Source of the DNA: an uncultured Jannaschia sp.
Lineage (GTDB): Bacteria > Pseudomonadota > Alphaproteobacteria > Rhodobacterales > Rhodobacteraceae
Length of the DNA stretch: 64,000 nucleotides
Direction of reading: 5' to 3'
NCBI RefSeq assembly: GCF_947494055.1
Contig: NZ_CANLTR010000004.1
Span: 222,478 to 286,477 of the forward strand
Of the stretch, positions 1 to 10,483 are shown piece by piece; position 1 is the first letter of the stretch; each line of letters starts with the position of its first letter. The position numbers were made by a program, and so were the translations under genes. The notes beneath the pieces are model-generated. The model saw nothing but the letters and a program-made list of their open reading frames with translations, had not been told where the DNA came from and made no database searches.

Positions 1-1400
1 TAGGAGACGAGGTCGGCCAGCGTGAAGCCGTCATGCGCGGTGATGAAGTTGATCGATGTCCAGGGCCGACGGCCGCGATGCTCGAACTTCGAGGCCGAAC
101 CCAGAAGGCGGTCGGCCATGTCGGGAGCCTTGCCGCCGTCACCCTTCCAGAAGGCCCGGACGGTGTCGCGATAGGTGTCGTTCCATTCGGCCCATCCCGG
201 AGGGAAGTTGCCGACCTGATAGCCGTTGTTGCCGGTGTCCCAAGGCTCGGCGATCATCTTGACGCCGGACAGGACGGGGTCCTGCAGCACCGCGTCGAAG
301 AACGGGGCATGCGGGTCGAAATTGTCGCGCCGCCGTCCGAGCGTGGAGGCGAGGTCGAAGCGGAACCCGTCGATATGACATTTCTCGACCCAGTATCGAA
401 GCGAATCCATGACCATCTGCAACACCCGCCGGTTGTCGAGGTCGAGCGAGTTCCCGGTGCCGGTCGTGTCGTAGTAGTACCGCCGGTCGTCGCCCAGAAT
501 GTAGTAGCTGGCGTTGTCGATCCCGCGGAAGGACAGGGTCGGGCCCATCTGGTTGCCTTCGGCGGTGTGGTTGTAGACCACGTCGAGGATCACCTCGATA
601 CCGGCGTCGTGCAGGCGGCGGACCATCACGCGGAACTCGTCGAGCGCGCCATGCTGCATCAGGTAGCGCATCGTCGGCGCGAAGAACCCGATCGTGTTGT
701 AGCCCCACCAGTTCACCAGCCCGCGCTCGAGCAGGTGGCGGTCGTTCGGGAAGGCATGGACCGGCAGCAATTCGATCGCGGTCACGCCGAGTTTCTGGAG
801 GTGGCGGATCGTGTCCGGGTGGGCCAACCCCTCGAACGTGCCGCGCAGCGGCTCATCCACGTGGCCGGCGCCCTTGGTCATGCCGCCGACATGCGCCTCG
901 TAGATTACCGTCTTGGACCATTCGGTGTTGGGACGACGATCGTTGCCCCAGGCCGAGGCATCCGCGGTGACGACGCATTTCGGCATGACGAAAGCGCTGT
1001 CGCGACGATCGAAGCTCAGATCACCCCGTCGCGAGCCGAGCCGGTAGCCGAACAGGCTGTCGTGCCAGCGCAGGTCGCCCTTGTGGGCGCGGGCGTAGGG
1101 ATCGGCGAGGAGCTTGTTCGGGTTGAAGCGGTGACCGACCTCGGGGGCGTAGGGCCCGTGGACCCGGTAGCCGTAGAGCTGCCCGGGACGGACCTCCGGC
1201 AGATAGCCGTGGAACACCTGATGGGTGTATTCCGGCAGCGGGATGCGGGCGATCTCGCGGCGGCCGCTTTCGTTGAACAGGCAAAGCTCGACCTTTTCGG
1301 CATGGGCGGAGAACAGGGCGAAATTGGTGCCTGCCCCGTCCCAGGTCGCGCCGAGGCGCGACCCGGTGCCGGCTTCGAGGGCGTAGGGTGTGGAGGACAT
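1..1400 (-). CDS. glgX: Glycogen debranching enzyme GlgX (isoamylase type), C-terminus cut by window edge
   Basis: GH13 enzyme that hydrolyses alpha-1,6 branches of glycogen-like glucan in the cytoplasm. From the ATG at 1400, 466 codons are visible; the family is usually about 650-700 residues, so roughly the last third lies outside the window. The N-terminus is an isoamylase-type CBM48 region. The catalytic triad can be read: nucleophile D349 in GFRFDLAS, acid E385 in MIAEPWDTG and D457 in ITAHDGFT. It is last in the minus-strand order glgE > treS > glgB > glgX and starts 29 nt after the glgB stop, so it is probably co-transcribed. The assignment is firm; only the C-terminus is unseen. Confidence 0.95.
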   Translation of the reverse strand, partial: MSSTPYALEAGTGSRLGATWDGAGTNFALFSAHAEKVELCLFNESGRREIARIPLPEYTHQVFHGYLPEVRPGQLYGYRVHGPYAPEVGHRFNPNKLLADPYARAHKGDLRWHDSLFGYRLGSRRGDLSFDRRDSAFVMPKCVVTADASAWGNDRRPNTEWSKTVIYEAHVGGMTKGAGHVDEPLRGTFEGLAHPDTIRHLQKLGVTAIELLPVHAFPNDRHLLERGLVNWWGYNTIGFFAPTMRYLMQHGALDEFRVMVRRLHDAGIEVILDVVYNHTAEGNQMGPTLSFRGIDNASYYILGDDRRYYYDTTGTGNSLDLDNRRVLQMVMDSLRYWVEKCHIDGFRFDLASTLGRRRDNFDPHAPFFDAVLQDPVLSGVKMIAEPWDTGNNGYQVGNFPPGWAEWNDTYRDTVRAFWKGDGGKAPDMADRLLGSASKFEHRGRRPWTSINFITAHDGFTLADLVS

Positions 1401-1429
1401 CTCGGTCGAACCTTCCGGAGTGCGTGTAA

Positions 1430-3595
1430 TCAGGTCTCCGGCGTCAGGACCAACGTGGAGAGGGGTGGCAGCGTCAGACTTGTCGATACGGGGCGACCAT
1501 GCCAACCCTCCCCGTCGGCAGTGACGAACCCGCCATTGCCGGATCCGGTTCCGCCATACTGGCTTGCGTCGGAATTGAACACTTCGCGCCACCGCCCGCC
1601 CTGCGGCATCCCGACACGGAAGCCCTCGCGGAGCACGGGGGCCATGTTGCAGATGACGACGACCGGCAGGTCGCCCTCCGCGCCGAGGCGCAGGAAGCTG
1701 AAGACGTTATTCTCCGCATCGCCGCCGTCGATCCACTGGAAACCGGCCGGGTCGCAGTCGCGGGCATGCAGCGCGGGATGGGACTTGTAGACGCCGTTCA
1801 GGTCGCGGACCAGCGATTGCAAACCCTTGTGGTTCGGATCGTCGAGCAGGTGCCAGTCGAGCGAGCGGTCGTGCGACCATTCGCGCTCCTGTCCGAACTC
1901 GCCGCCCATGAACAGCAGCTTCTTGCCCGGATGCGTCCACATCCAGCCGAAATAGGCGCGTAGGTTGGCGAAGCGCTGCCAGTGATCCCCCGGCATCTTG
2001 CCGATCAGGCTGCCCTTGCCGTGCACGACCTCGTCGTGGCTCAGCGGCAGGACGAAGTTCTCGGAATAGGCGTAGTGCAACCCGAAGGTCATCTTGTCGT
2101 GGTGGTATTTCCGGTTGATCGGGTCCTGCGCCATGTAGGTCAGGGTGTCGTGCATCCACCCCATGTTCCACTTGAAGTCGAAGCCCAGCCCGTCCTGATC
2201 GACCGGGCGGGAGACGTTCGGGAAAGCGGTGGATTCCTCGGCGATGGTCATGCCGCGCGTCCGGTCCGCCACGCGCGCATTCACTCCGTGCAGGAAGTCG
2301 ATCGCGTCGAGGTTCTCGCGCCCGCCGAAGCGGTTCGGAATCCACTCGCCGTCGTTCCGCGAATAGTCGAGGTAGAGCATCGAGGCGACGGCATCGACGC
2401 GCAATGCATCGACGTGGAACTCGTTGAGCCAGTAGAGCGCCGAGGCGCGCAGGAAGTTCGCCACCTCGTTGCGGCCGAAATTGTAGATCAGCGTGTTCCA
2501 GTCCTTGTGGAACCCCAGCCGCGGATCCTCGTGCTCGTAGAGCGCGGTGCCGTCGAACCGCGCGAGCCCGTGCTCGTCGGACGGGAAGTGCGCCGGGACC
2601 CAGTCGATGATGACGCCGATGCCGCGCCCGTGGAGGTAATCCACCAGCATCGCGAACTCCTCGGGCGTGCCGAAGCGGTAGGTCGGCGCGAAGAGGCCGA
2701 TCGGCTGGTAGCCCCAGGAGGGGGTGTAGGGGTGTTCGGACAGCGGCAGGAACTCGACATGGGTGAAGCCCATCTCGGCCACGTAGTCGGCGAGCAACGG
2801 GCCGACCTCGGCGTAGCTCAGGATGGTATCCCCGTCGCCGCGCCGCCAGGATCCCAGATGCACCTCGTAGATCGAGATCGGCTCTTCGGTTGCGGTCTGT
2901 CGCGGACGGTCGGTCCAGGCGTCGTCCTGCCAGTCATGCTTCACGGGCCCCTCGACGATGGAGCCGGTCGCGGGCGCCGATTCCTGCCGGAAGGATAGGG
3001 GGTCGGCCTTGAGCGGCAGCACCTCGCCGTGGACACCGACGATCTCGTACTTGTAGAGTTCGCCGCGCGCGATGCCGGGGATGAACAACTCCCACAGGCC
3101 ACCGCCCAGACGACGGCGCATCGGGTGACGGCGACCGTCCCAGGCGTTGAAATGCCCGACGACGCTGACGCGACGCGCGTTCGGCGCCCAGACGGCGAAG
3201 GCCGTGCCCTCGACGCCCTCGTGCGTCGTCGGATGCGCCCCGAGGCGGGTCCAGAGCTCCTCGTGGCGTCCTTCTGCCAGAAGATACTCGTCCATTTCGC
3301 CCAGGAGCGCTCCGAAACGGTAGGGGTCTTCCCGCGTCCATTCGTGTTCGCCCGCGCGACACAGCAGGCGGTAGTCGGCGGGCGCCTTCTTGCGCCCGAA
3401 CTCGCCGTGGAAGACGCCCTCGGGATGAATCCGCTCGAGTTCGAGCAGGGGTTTGCCCTTGGCGTTCACCGCCGTGACCTCGCCCGCATCGGGAGCGAAG
3501 ACGGTCAGGGCGCCGTCGTGGATTCCGAGCGCCCGGAAGGGATCGCTGAGGCGCCCGCGGACGATGGCCTCACAGGTCTGATCGTCGGGTTTCAT
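1430..3595 (-). CDS. glgB: 1,4-alpha-glucan branching enzyme GlgB
   Basis: Makes alpha-1,6 branches in linear alpha-1,4-glucan. The 721 residues match full-length GlgB: an N-terminal beta-sandwich region, a CBM48 domain around residues 110-210, then the GH13 barrel and a C-terminal beta domain. Catalytic residues are D401 ([11 protein letters not shown]), E454 (TIAEEST) and D521 ([10 protein letters not shown]). Its ATG overlaps the treS stop as ATGA at 3592-3595, which suggests translational coupling. In GlgE-pathway organisms GlgB acts on the linear chains made by GlgE, and that fits this gene order. Confidence 0.97.
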   Translation of the reverse strand: MKPDDQTCEAIVRGRLSDPFRALGIHDGALTVFAPDAGEVTAVNAKGKPLLELERIHPEGVFHGEFGRKKAPADYRLLCRAGEHEWTREDPYRFGALLGEMDEYLLAEGRHEELWTRLGAHPTTHEGVEGTAFAVWAPNARRVSVVGHFNAWDGRRHPMRRRLGGGLWELFIPGIARGELYKYEIVGVHGEVLPLKADPLSFRQESAPATGSIVEGPVKHDWQDDAWTDRPRQTATEEPISIYEVHLGSWRRGDGDTILSYAEVGPLLADYVAEMGFTHVEFLPLSEHPYTPSWGYQPIGLFAPTYRFGTPEEFAMLVDYLHGRGIGVIIDWVPAHFPSDEHGLARFDGTALYEHEDPRLGFHKDWNTLIYNFGRNEVANFLRASALYWLNEFHVDALRVDAVASMLYLDYSRNDGEWIPNRFGGRENLDAIDFLHGVNARVADRTRGMTIAEESTAFPNVSRPVDQDGLGFDFKWNMGWMHDTLTYMAQDPINRKYHHDKMTFGLHYAYSENFVLPLSHDEVVHGKGSLIGKMPGDHWQRFANLRAYFGWMWTHPGKKLLFMGGEFGQEREWSHDRSLDWHLLDDPNHKGLQSLVRDLNGVYKSHPALHARDCDPAGFQWIDGGDAENNVFSFLRLGAEGDLPVVVICNMAPVLREGFRVGMPQGGRWREVFNSDASQYGGTGSGNGGFVTADGEGWHGRPVSTSLTLPPLSTLVLTPET

Positions 3596-6500
3596 TCGCT
3601 ATCTTCCATGACTTGGAGAAGGCCGCGGAGCGGCACGTCGATCCAGGTGGGCCGGAAATCGCGCTCGTAGTCGATCTCGTAGGCGCTCTTGCGGATCAGG
3701 TAGAGGTCGAGCAGCGCATCCTCGAACGCGCCGTCGGCGGGGCGGACGGGAGAGTTCCCCATCGTTTCCCGCCATGCGTCGAGGAACGCGCCGGAGGTGG
3801 CGCTGCGCCAGTCGCGGACCTGCGCCATCGTCCGTTCGGGGTCGGCGCCGGCCTCGATCCGGCGGCCGAGCGCGGACCAGAGCGCGTAGTCGAAGCTGCG
3901 CAGCATGCCGGCCACGTCGCGCAGGGGCGAGGACTTCTCCTGCCGCTCCGCGAGGCTGCGCGACGGCTCGCCCTCGAAGTCGATGATGGCGAGGTCGCCC
4001 TGCGCCACCAGCACCTGACCGAGGTGGTAATCGCCGTGGACCCGACAGGCGGCGCCCGAGGGCGTCATCGTGCCCACGCGGTCGATCCGCTCGAGGATGG
4101 CGTCGCGCCGTGCTGTCACCTGTTCGGCAAGCTCGGCGGCCTCGCCCTCGAGCCGGGCCTTCGCCAAGCGGTCGAGAGTGTCGGCGACCTCGGAACGCGT
4201 CTCCGCAACGAGCGCCTGCAAGCCGTCCGCGTCGAGCGGCTCGGTCCCGAAGGCCCCTTCGCCGGAAGCCAGCGCAAGGTGCAACTCCGCCGTGCGTTGG
4301 CCGAGGAGGGTGCCCAGGTCGAGGGCGCCGATCATCAGCGGGCGTTCGTCCCCGTCATGGCCGTGCTCGCGCGCTTCCATCTCACGGTCCAGCCCCTCGG
4401 TCACGAAGGACCACGCGTCGCCCTGGTTGGCCACGTAGGCGGAGGCGGCAGCGAGGATCGTCTCGGTCCCCGCATCGTCGACCCAGCGGATCGTGCCCAG
4501 CAGCGCGGGCGTGGCCGCGTAGTCGGTCTCCCGCGTCAGGAACCGGGCCACCTCGATGTCCGGCTGCACGCCCTCGCGGACGCGCCGGTAGAGCTTGAGG
4601 ACCAGCTTGTCACCGAAGGCGACCGAGGCATTCGACTGCTCGGCTCCGAGAAGCCGCGGCTCCGCGTCGCCGGTCTCGAGGTCGATCCCCTCGAACACGA
4701 GTTTGCCGCCGTCGCCCTCGACCTCCGCCCCCGCGCGCATCGCGTCGAGCAGGGCACGGGCCATCTCCTCGTCCGAGGCGCCGTCCATCAGCGCGCCGAC
4801 GCGGTTCTGTCGGCGCAGCTTGCCGAGCGTCGCGGGCAGGCGGGGAGACAGCGAAAGCGCGTTCTCGTCCCAGACGGCGGAAAGCGGCAGGAAGTAGCTC
4901 TGCGTCTCGCCGCCGGTCTCCACCTCGGCGATGGACAGGAGGTGGCGGCCCTGGGCCAGTTCGCCGAGCTGGCGCAGCGAGGCGCGCGACACGCCCTGCG
5001 TCTTGCCGGCGAACCAGCGCTGGAGCGCGACGTAGCGGGGCAGGGTCTCGGCCTCGAACTGGCGGCCCTCACGACCCTTCAGCGCAGTGGAAAGATACCC
5101 GTCGCGCGTGGTCAGCGTCAGGAAGTCCGGCAGGACCGGGTTCACCGGCGTGTGCCAAGACGGCGCGTCCTCCTCGTCGGCGAGCAGGAACCAGAAGAAC
5201 CCGTAGGCCGGCAACGTCAGCATGTAGGGCAGCTCGCCCACCGGCGGGAAGGGCGACTGGCCGACAAGCTCGACCGGCACCCGACCCTTGAAGCGGCTCA
5301 GGTCGATCTCCACCGCCTGCGGCGCGCGACTCAGGTTGGCGACGCACAGGATCGCCTCGTTGCCGGTCGTGGCGCCATCGACGCCCTTTGTGCGGCGGAT
5401 ATAGGCGAGGACCTTGCGGTTGTTCGGATAGAGCAGGTCGATCTCGCCGCGTCCGAACACGTCGTGCTTCTTGCGCACGGCCACCATGCGCCGCATCCAG
5501 TTCAGGTAGCTGGACGGCGAGGAGGATTGCGCCTCCACGTTGAGCCCGTCGTAGCCGTAGACCGCGTCCTGGATCGTCGGCAGGTAGAGCCGCTGCGGAT
5601 CGGCCCGGCTGAAGCCCGCGTTGCGGTCAGCGGACCATTGCATCGGAGTGCGGACGCCGTCGCGGTCGCCGAGATAGATGTTGTCGCCCATCCCGATCTC
5701 GTCGCCGTAATACATGATTGGCGTACCGGGCATCGACAGCAGCATGGAGTTCAGAAGCTCCATCTTGCGCCGGTCGTTCTGCATCAGCGGCGCCAGACGG
5801 CGGCGGATGCCCATGTTGATCCGTGCGCGCTTGTCGGAGGCGTAGGTCTCCCACAGGTAGTCCCGCTCCCGGTCGGTCACCATCTCGAGCGTCAGTTCGT
5901 CATGGTTCCGCAGGAAGATGCCCCATTGGCAATCCTCGGGGATCTCGGGCGTCTGGCGGATGATGTCGGTGATCGCGTGGCGGTCCTCCTGCGCGACGGC
6001 CATGTACATCCGCGGCATCAGCGGGAAGTGGAAGCCCATGTGGCACTCGTCGCCCTCGCCGAAATAGGGGCGGGTGTCCTCGGGCCACTGGTTCGCCTCG
6101 GCGAGCAGCATCCGGCCGTCGTAATGTGCGTCAAGGTCGCGGCGCATCGCCTTCAGGATCTCGTGCGTCTCGGGCAGGTTCTCGTTGTTCGTCCCATCCC
6201 GCTCCACGAGGTAGGGGATCGCGTCGAGCCGGAGCCCGTCCACCCCCTTGTCGAGCCAGAAGTGCATGACGTCGAGCACCGCCTCCATGACCTTCGGGTT
6301 GTCGAAGTTCAGGTCGGGCTGGTGGTCGAAGAAGCGGTGCCAGTAGAACTGCTCGGCGACCGGGTCCCAGGACCAGTTGCTGTCATGCGTGTCGTTGAAG
6401 ATCACGCGGGTCGTGTCCATCCAGCGGCTCGGGTCATCGCTCCAGACGTAGAAGTCGCGCTCCGGGCTGCCCTTCGGGGCACGGCGGGCGGTCTGGAACC

Positions 6501-6864
6501 ACTCGTGCTGGTCGGAGGTGTGGTTGATGACGAGCTCAGTGATGACTTTCAGGCCGCGGCGGTGCGCCTCGTCCACGAAGTTCTGGAAGTCGTCCATGTC
6601 GCCGTATTGCGGGTTCACTTCCTTGAACTCGGCGATGTCGTAGCCGTCGTCGCGGAGCGGCGAGGGATAGAACGGCAGCAGCCACACGGCGGTCGCGCCG
6701 AGCGACTGGATATGGTCCAGACGCTGCATCAGGCCCTTGAAGTCGCCGATCCCGTCGCCGTTCGAATCCTGGTAGGCCTTCACGTGACACTGGTAGATGA
6801 CCGCGTCCTTGAACCAGTCCTCCCGGTCGGTGTCGGCGACGATCGTCGGGGAAGGGGCGTTCAT
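3592..6864 (-). CDS. treS: Trehalose synthase / maltokinase fusion (TreS-Mak)
   Basis: A bifunctional protein of 1090 residues. Residues about 1-550 are a GH13 trehalose synthase that interconverts trehalose and maltose, with D214 ([10 protein letters not shown]), E256 (LLAEANQW) and D322 (LRNHDEL). The C-terminal half, from about residue 600, is maltokinase (Pep2-like), an aminoglycoside-phosphotransferase-like kinase with the catalytic HGDYHLGQ and the metal-binding IIDFEGEP motifs; it makes maltose-1-phosphate from maltose and ATP. The frame is open further upstream, but ATG 6864 is chosen because it forms an ATGA overlap with the glgE stop and begins a normal TreS N-terminus. Its product feeds GlgE. 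Confidence 0.95.
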   Translation of the reverse strand: MNAPSPTIVADTDREDWFKDAVIYQCHVKAYQDSNGDGIGDFKGLMQRLDHIQSLGATAVWLLPFYPSPLRDDGYDIAEFKEVNPQYGDMDDFQNFVDEAHRRGLKVITELVINHTSDQHEWFQTARRAPKGSPERDFYVWSDDPSRWMDTTRVIFNDTHDSNWSWDPVAEQFYWHRFFDHQPDLNFDNPKVMEAVLDVMHFWLDKGVDGLRLDAIPYLVERDGTNNENLPETHEILKAMRRDLDAHYDGRMLLAEANQWPEDTRPYFGEGDECHMGFHFPLMPRMYMAVAQEDRHAITDIIRQTPEIPEDCQWGIFLRNHDELTLEMVTDRERDYLWETYASDKRARINMGIRRRLAPLMQNDRRKMELLNSMLLSMPGTPIMYYGDEIGMGDNIYLGDRDGVRTPMQWSADRNAGFSRADPQRLYLPTIQDAVYGYDGLNVEAQSSSPSSYLNWMRRMVAVRKKHDVFGRGEIDLLYPNNRKVLAYIRRTKGVDGATTGNEAILCVANLSRAPQAVEIDLSRFKGRVPVELVGQSPFPPVGELPYMLTLPAYGFFWFLLADEEDAPSWHTPVNPVLPDFLTLTTRDGYLSTALKGREGRQFEAETLPRYVALQRWFAGKTQGVSRASLRQLGELAQGRHLLSIAEVETGGETQSYFLPLSAVWDENALSLSPRLPATLGKLRRQNRVGALMDGASDEEMARALLDAMRAGAEVEGDGGKLVFEGIDLETGDAEPRLLGAEQSNASVAFGDKLVLKLYRRVREGVQPDIEVARFLTRETDYAATPALLGTIRWVDDAGTETILAAASAYVANQGDAWSFVTEGLDREMEAREHGHDGDERPLMIGALDLGTLLGQRTAELHLALASGEGAFGTEPLDADGLQALVAETRSEVADTLDRLAKARLEGEAAELAEQVTARRDAILERIDRVGTMTPSGAACRVHGDYHLGQVLVAQGDLAIIDFEGEPSRSLAERQEKSSPLRDVAGMLRSFDYALWSALGRRIEAGADPERTMAQVRDWRSATSGAFLDAWRETMGNSPVRPADGAFEDALLDLYLIRKSAYEIDYERDFRPTWIDVPLRGLLQVMEDSE

Positions 6865-8840
6865 CGCGCGACTCCGGGCGGTGTGAGTTTCCAGATGGCA
6901 TAGGGACGCTCGTGCGGGTCGAGCGTCAGGCGGTGGTCGCGCCCGTGCCAGGTGAAGGAATTGCCTTGAATGAGGTCGGTGACCTCGACCGACGCCTCGG
7001 AGGGCAGGTCGAACTCCCAGAGCGGGACCTCGAACCCGAACTCGGCGCCGGCGTAGGGGTCGAGGAGAACGTGGAACAGCACAGCGTCGTTCGTTGCCGG
7101 GTCGTGGCGCAGCCAGCTCAGCACGCGATCGTCGTGGGCCGGCACGAAGCGCAGGTTGCGCATGTCGCGCATCGCGGGATGCTCGCGCCGGATGCGGTTG
7201 ATCAGGCGCACGTCGTCCTTGATGTTGCCCGGCGCGTCGAAGTCGCGGGGGCGAAGCTCGTACTTTTCGGAATCGAGATACTCCTCCTTCCCGGGCATCG
7301 GCGCGCCCTCGCAGAACTCGAACCCGGAATAGAGCCCCCAATTGCCGGCGAGCCCGGCGGCGAGGATGGCGCGTGTGCGGAAGCCCGGTCGGCCGCTCGT
7401 CTGCAGCGGGACCGGGTTGATGTCGGGCGTGTTGACGAAGAAGTTGACGCGCATGTAGTTCGCGCAGTTCTCCGTGGTCAGCTCGGTCAGGTACTCGGTC
7501 AGCTCGGCCTTCGTGTTGCGCCAGGTGAAGTAGCTGTAGCTCTGGTTGTAGCCGAGCTTGGCGAGCCGCTTCATCACCTTGGGCCTGGTGAACGCCTCCG
7601 ACAGGAAGATCGTCTCGGGGTATTCCGCGCGCACTTCCGCGATCAGCCATTCCCAGAACGGAAAGGGCTTGGTGTGCGGGTTATCGACGCGGAAGCAGGT
7701 GACGCCGCGCGCCGCCCAGAACAGGAACATGTCCACGACCGCATGCCAGAACGGCAGGTTCGGGCTGCCGTCGTCGAGGTAGTAGCGGAAGTTGACGATG
7801 TCCTCGTACTTCTTCGGCGGGTTCTCGGCGTATTTGATCGTCCCGTCCGGGCGCCACTCGAACCAGTCGGGATGTTCCTTCAGCCACGGATGGTCCGGCG
7901 AGGAATTGAGCGCGATGTCGAGCGCGATGTCGAGCCCGTGCTCCCGGGCGGTAGCGACGAGATGGTCGAAATCGTCTAGCGTACCGAGCTCGGGGTGGAC
8001 GTCCATGTTGCCGCCCTCGGGCGAACCGATCGCGTAGGGCGAGCCGACATCGTCCGGCTCGGCGCGCAGCGTGTTGTTCTTGCCCTTGCGGTTGGCCGTG
8101 CCGATCGGGTGGATCGGCGGGAAGTAGAGCGTGTCGAAGCCGAGGTCGGTGACGTAGGGCAGGTGCGCCTCGACGTCCCGGAACGTGCCGTGGACGGGCT
8201 TGCCCGCGTCGTCGCGTCCGCCGAGCGAGCGCGGGAAAAGCTCGTACCACGCCGAGAACGCCGCCGCCTCGCGGTCGACCCAGAGCGGATAGTCCGGCGA
8301 TTGCGTCAGGTTCGCACGCGGCCCGATCCGGGCCATGAGCGCGCGGGTCTCCTCGGAGGTGAGGACGTGCTGCGCGTCCGGGCCCTCGGCCGCGCGCCGC
8401 AACTCCTTCAGGGCCTTCGCGTCGTCACCCCGGGCCTTGGTCCGCCCGAGGATGTCGCGGGCCTCCATCATCTCGACCTCAACCGACTGGCCGGCGGCGA
8501 CCTTCTTGCCGGTGTCGCGGGCCCATGTGCCGTAGAGATCGCGCCAGGCGATGACGCGGAAGCGGGCAGGCCCGACGGTGTCGAGGACGTGCTCGCCAAG
8601 CCAGATGTCGTTGACCTCGTGGGTGAGCGGCACCTCGGTCACGTCCTTCGAGCCGGACACGGTCACGAGAACCGCGGCGCCGAGAACCTCGTGCCCGTCT
8701 GCGAACAGGTCGGCGGAGAAGCGCGTCGGCCATCCGGCGACGGTCTTTGCGGCGAAGCGCCCCTGCTCGACGGTCGGGGAGACGGATTCGATGGCGAGGC
8801 GCGCGCGCGCGAGCGCCTTGGGCGGGTCTGCACGGTTCAT
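6861..8840 (-). CDS. glgE: Alpha-1,4-glucan:maltose-1-phosphate maltosyltransferase GlgE
   Basis: Adds maltosyl units from maltose-1-phosphate to the non-reducing end of alpha-1,4-glucan. The 659 residues are the usual GlgE length. An N-terminal beta domain is followed by the GH13-3 barrel with nucleophile D386 (CFRVDNPHT), acid E415 (FLSEAFTRP) and D473 (NTPDINP). The IALNSSPDHPW block (about residues 309-319) resembles the GlgE signature. An open frame continues to 9080, but ATG 8840 (MNRADPP) gives a normal start. It is the first gene of the glgE-treS-glgB-glgX operon; the promoter must lie in 8841-9125, where I could not pick a convincing -35/-10 pair. Confidence 0.95.
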   Translation of the reverse strand: MNRADPPKALARARLAIESVSPTVEQGRFAAKTVAGWPTRFSADLFADGHEVLGAAVLVTVSGSKDVTEVPLTHEVNDIWLGEHVLDTVGPARFRVIAWRDLYGTWARDTGKKVAAGQSVEVEMMEARDILGRTKARGDDAKALKELRRAAEGPDAQHVLTSEETRALMARIGPRANLTQSPDYPLWVDREAAAFSAWYELFPRSLGGRDDAGKPVHGTFRDVEAHLPYVTDLGFDTLYFPPIHPIGTANRKGKNNTLRAEPDDVGSPYAIGSPEGGNMDVHPELGTLDDFDHLVATAREHGLDIALDIALNSSPDHPWLKEHPDWFEWRPDGTIKYAENPPKKYEDIVNFRYYLDDGSPNLPFWHAVVDMFLFWAARGVTCFRVDNPHTKPFPFWEWLIAEVRAEYPETIFLSEAFTRPKVMKRLAKLGYNQSYSYFTWRNTKAELTEYLTELTTENCANYMRVNFFVNTPDINPVPLQTSGRPGFRTRAILAAGLAGNWGLYSGFEFCEGAPMPGKEEYLDSEKYELRPRDFDAPGNIKDDVRLINRIRREHPAMRDMRNLRFVPAHDDRVLSWLRHDPATNDAVLFHVLLDPYAGAEFGFEVPLWEFDLPSEASVEVTDLIQGNSFTWHGRDHRLTLDPHERPYAIWKLTPPGVAR

Positions 8841-9125
8841 GAGCGGCGGCCCCGTTCGATCTCGATATGGGTCATTCTGCCCCTTCCTGACGGACGGCAT
8901 GGGCACCGTCCCGTTCTGTCGTGTTCTGCGATCTCGCCTAGTCCCGGAACACGTCGAACGAAAGAGGGGTTCCAAGAAAGTCCCGATCCGCAGGTCCGTA
9001 CGGGGCCGGAACGGGTACTCGGCGAGCCCGATCGTACAATAAACGCGCGCTTGCACGTCGCGGGCCTTCGTCTCCTGCATCGACCGTGCTAGCCGGGTCG
9101 GGACACGCGCATTGGAGGCCGCATT

Positions 9126-9392
9126 ATGGAAGGTTTGTTCGAGGGGCTGGGCGCTGCCGCCCTGATCATTCTCGCGATCGTGGGACTGGCGGTCGGCTGG
9201 GTCGCCGGCGCGATGACCGGGCGCAGCAAGGCGCTCTACGCGGTGATCGGCGCGGTTGCGGCGATGGCGACGCCGTTCCTCCTAGCGGCGCTCGGCGTCA
9301 CGGCGCTCGCAGCAGGCGGGCTGCTCCTGATCCTCGTCGTCGGGGCGATCGGCGCGGCGATCGTGGTCGCGTTGATCCGGGCGATCAAGTGA
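9126..9392 (+). CDS. Small hydrophobic membrane protein
   Basis: An 88-residue protein made almost entirely of hydrophobic residues, with about three membrane segments (roughly 8-28, 35-58 and 62-84), each separated by a few polar residues. GGAGG lies 8 nt before the ATG. Its size and Gly/Ala-rich helices recall GlsB/YeaQ-type small membrane proteins, but no diagnostic motif is visible. It is divergent from glgE across a 285-nt gap (8841-9125), which must hold both promoters and shows no further gene. It ends 13 nt from the convergent outer-membrane-type gene. Confidence 0.75.
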   Translation: MEGLFEGLGAAALIILAIVGLAVGWVAGAMTGRSKALYAVIGAVAAMATPFLLAALGVTALAAGGLLLILVVGAIGAAIVVALIRAIK

Positions 9393-9405
9393 CCGCCCGT
9401 CCGGT

Positions 9406-10101
9406 CTAGAATTCCAGCGACCAGCCGACGCTGCCCTGCAGGTCGCCTTCGGAGCGGTAGGCGAGTCCGACGCGTGCCGCGCCGATCTGGCCGAACCCGT
9501 ATTGTAGGGTCGGGCCGATCTGGTAGTCGAACTCGTCCGTTTGCTCGCCGAACGCGCCGAGCTCGACAGCCAGGCGGTCGATGGGCTTCACGCCGATCAC
9601 GGCGGCATAGGTCGTCCGCCTGTCGTCCTCGGCGAAGGACATGCCGAGATCGAACGTCGTCCAGCCGTCGCCGAAGCGGCTGGAGAAACCGCGGCCGACC
9701 GTCCCGCCAACACCCACGCGGTCGATCTGCGTCCCGTCACTCTCGATGTCCTGCCCGACGCTGAACTCGACCGCGGCGAGCCAGGGATCGAGCCAGTCAG
9801 GCACGGTGTCGCCCGTCGGGAGGGGCAGGGGAAGGCGCACGAAGGACCGGATGCGGCCGTCCACATCCTGATCCGCGATGCCCGTCTGCATGAGTTGCGG
9901 CAAGCCGACGACATGGCCGCCGAGATCGAGGCCGTAAGTCCAGCCGAACGGCCCGCCATATTCGGCGTAGAACCCGGTCCAGCCGTCCGAGCCCCCGTAA
10001 TGCGATACAAGCGCGTAGACGCTGCCCTGTTCACGCATCCACGGGCCGGCCGTCGTCATGGACGGCAGGAGCGTCAGCAGGAAAGCGAGCCGGGCCAGCA
10101 T
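9406..10101 (-). CDS. Secreted, probably outer-membrane beta-barrel-like protein of unknown function
   Basis: A 231-residue protein with a short signal peptide (MLARLAFLLTLLPSMTTAG, cleavage near residue 18). The mature part has short alternating beta segments rich in Gly and aromatics (for example GPFGWTYGLDLGGHV, TFDLGMSFAED, LQYGFGQIG) and ends in a C-terminal phenylalanine (WSLEF), as outer-membrane barrels usually do. No enzymatic motif is seen. The next gene on the same strand starts 53 nt upstream. The barrel assignment is inferred from composition and the terminal Phe. Confidence 0.75.
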   Translation of the reverse strand: MLARLAFLLTLLPSMTTAGPWMREQGSVYALVSHYGGSDGWTGFYAEYGGPFGWTYGLDLGGHVVGLPQLMQTGIADQDVDGRIRSFVRLPLPLPTGDTVPDWLDPWLAAVEFSVGQDIESDGTQIDRVGVGGTVGRGFSSRFGDGWTTFDLGMSFAEDDRRTTYAAVIGVKPIDRLAVELGAFGEQTDEFDYQIGPTLQYGFGQIGAARVGLAYRSEGDLQGSVGWSLEF

Positions 10102-10154
10102 CGCCCGGTTCTGCGTCGTCGATGGTTAACTCATCGTAAAGGACGAACGATGTG

Positions 10155-10400
10155 TCACTCGCGCGTGACGGCGTTCGCCTTGCCGATGCCGCTGTCGCCG
10201 GCACTGGTGAAGTCGATCGTCACCCGCTCGCCGGCTTCGAGATCGTCGGGCACCTCGAGATCGCCCAGCTCCCAGACGGACCGGTCGTTGAACACGATCA
10301 CGTTCGCCTCGCGGTCGTAGGCGAGGATCGTCCCGGTGGTCTGGTCGGCGAGCACCGGGGTGGCGGCGAGGAGGGCGGTAAAAGCGAGCGGCAAGCGCAT
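10155..10400 (-). CDS. Small periplasmic protein, DUF1344-like
   Basis: An 81-residue protein with a clear signal peptide (MRLPLAFTALLAATPVLAD, cleavage after ALA near residue 18). The mature domain of about 60 residues starts TTGTILAYDREANVIVFNDR, a small beta-fold typical of DUF1344 proteins of alphaproteobacteria, whose function is unknown. It lies 83 nt downstream of the uvrB stop and may be read from its own promoter or by read-through. The family link comes from memory of the sequence pattern. Confidence 0.7.
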   Translation of the reverse strand: MRLPLAFTALLAATPVLADQTTGTILAYDREANVIVFNDRSVWELGDLEVPDDLEAGERVTIDFTSAGDSGIGKANAVTRE

Positions 10401-10483
10401 GAGCGTGATCCGAACAGGTGCCGGTCGGCGGGCATGCCGCCGGTCGCCGCAAAGGATAGCGGAGCCGGCGGATGCCGCAAGCC

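Noticed and set aside
3613..6903. A 1096-codon plus-strand frame opposite treS
   Set aside because: It lies antisense to the TreS-maltokinase gene and its translation has no recognisable domain.
10435..10451. A CGGCGG/CCGCCG stem after uvrB as a terminator
   Set aside because: The stem is only 6 bp, no T-run follows, and such GC stems arise easily in this base composition.
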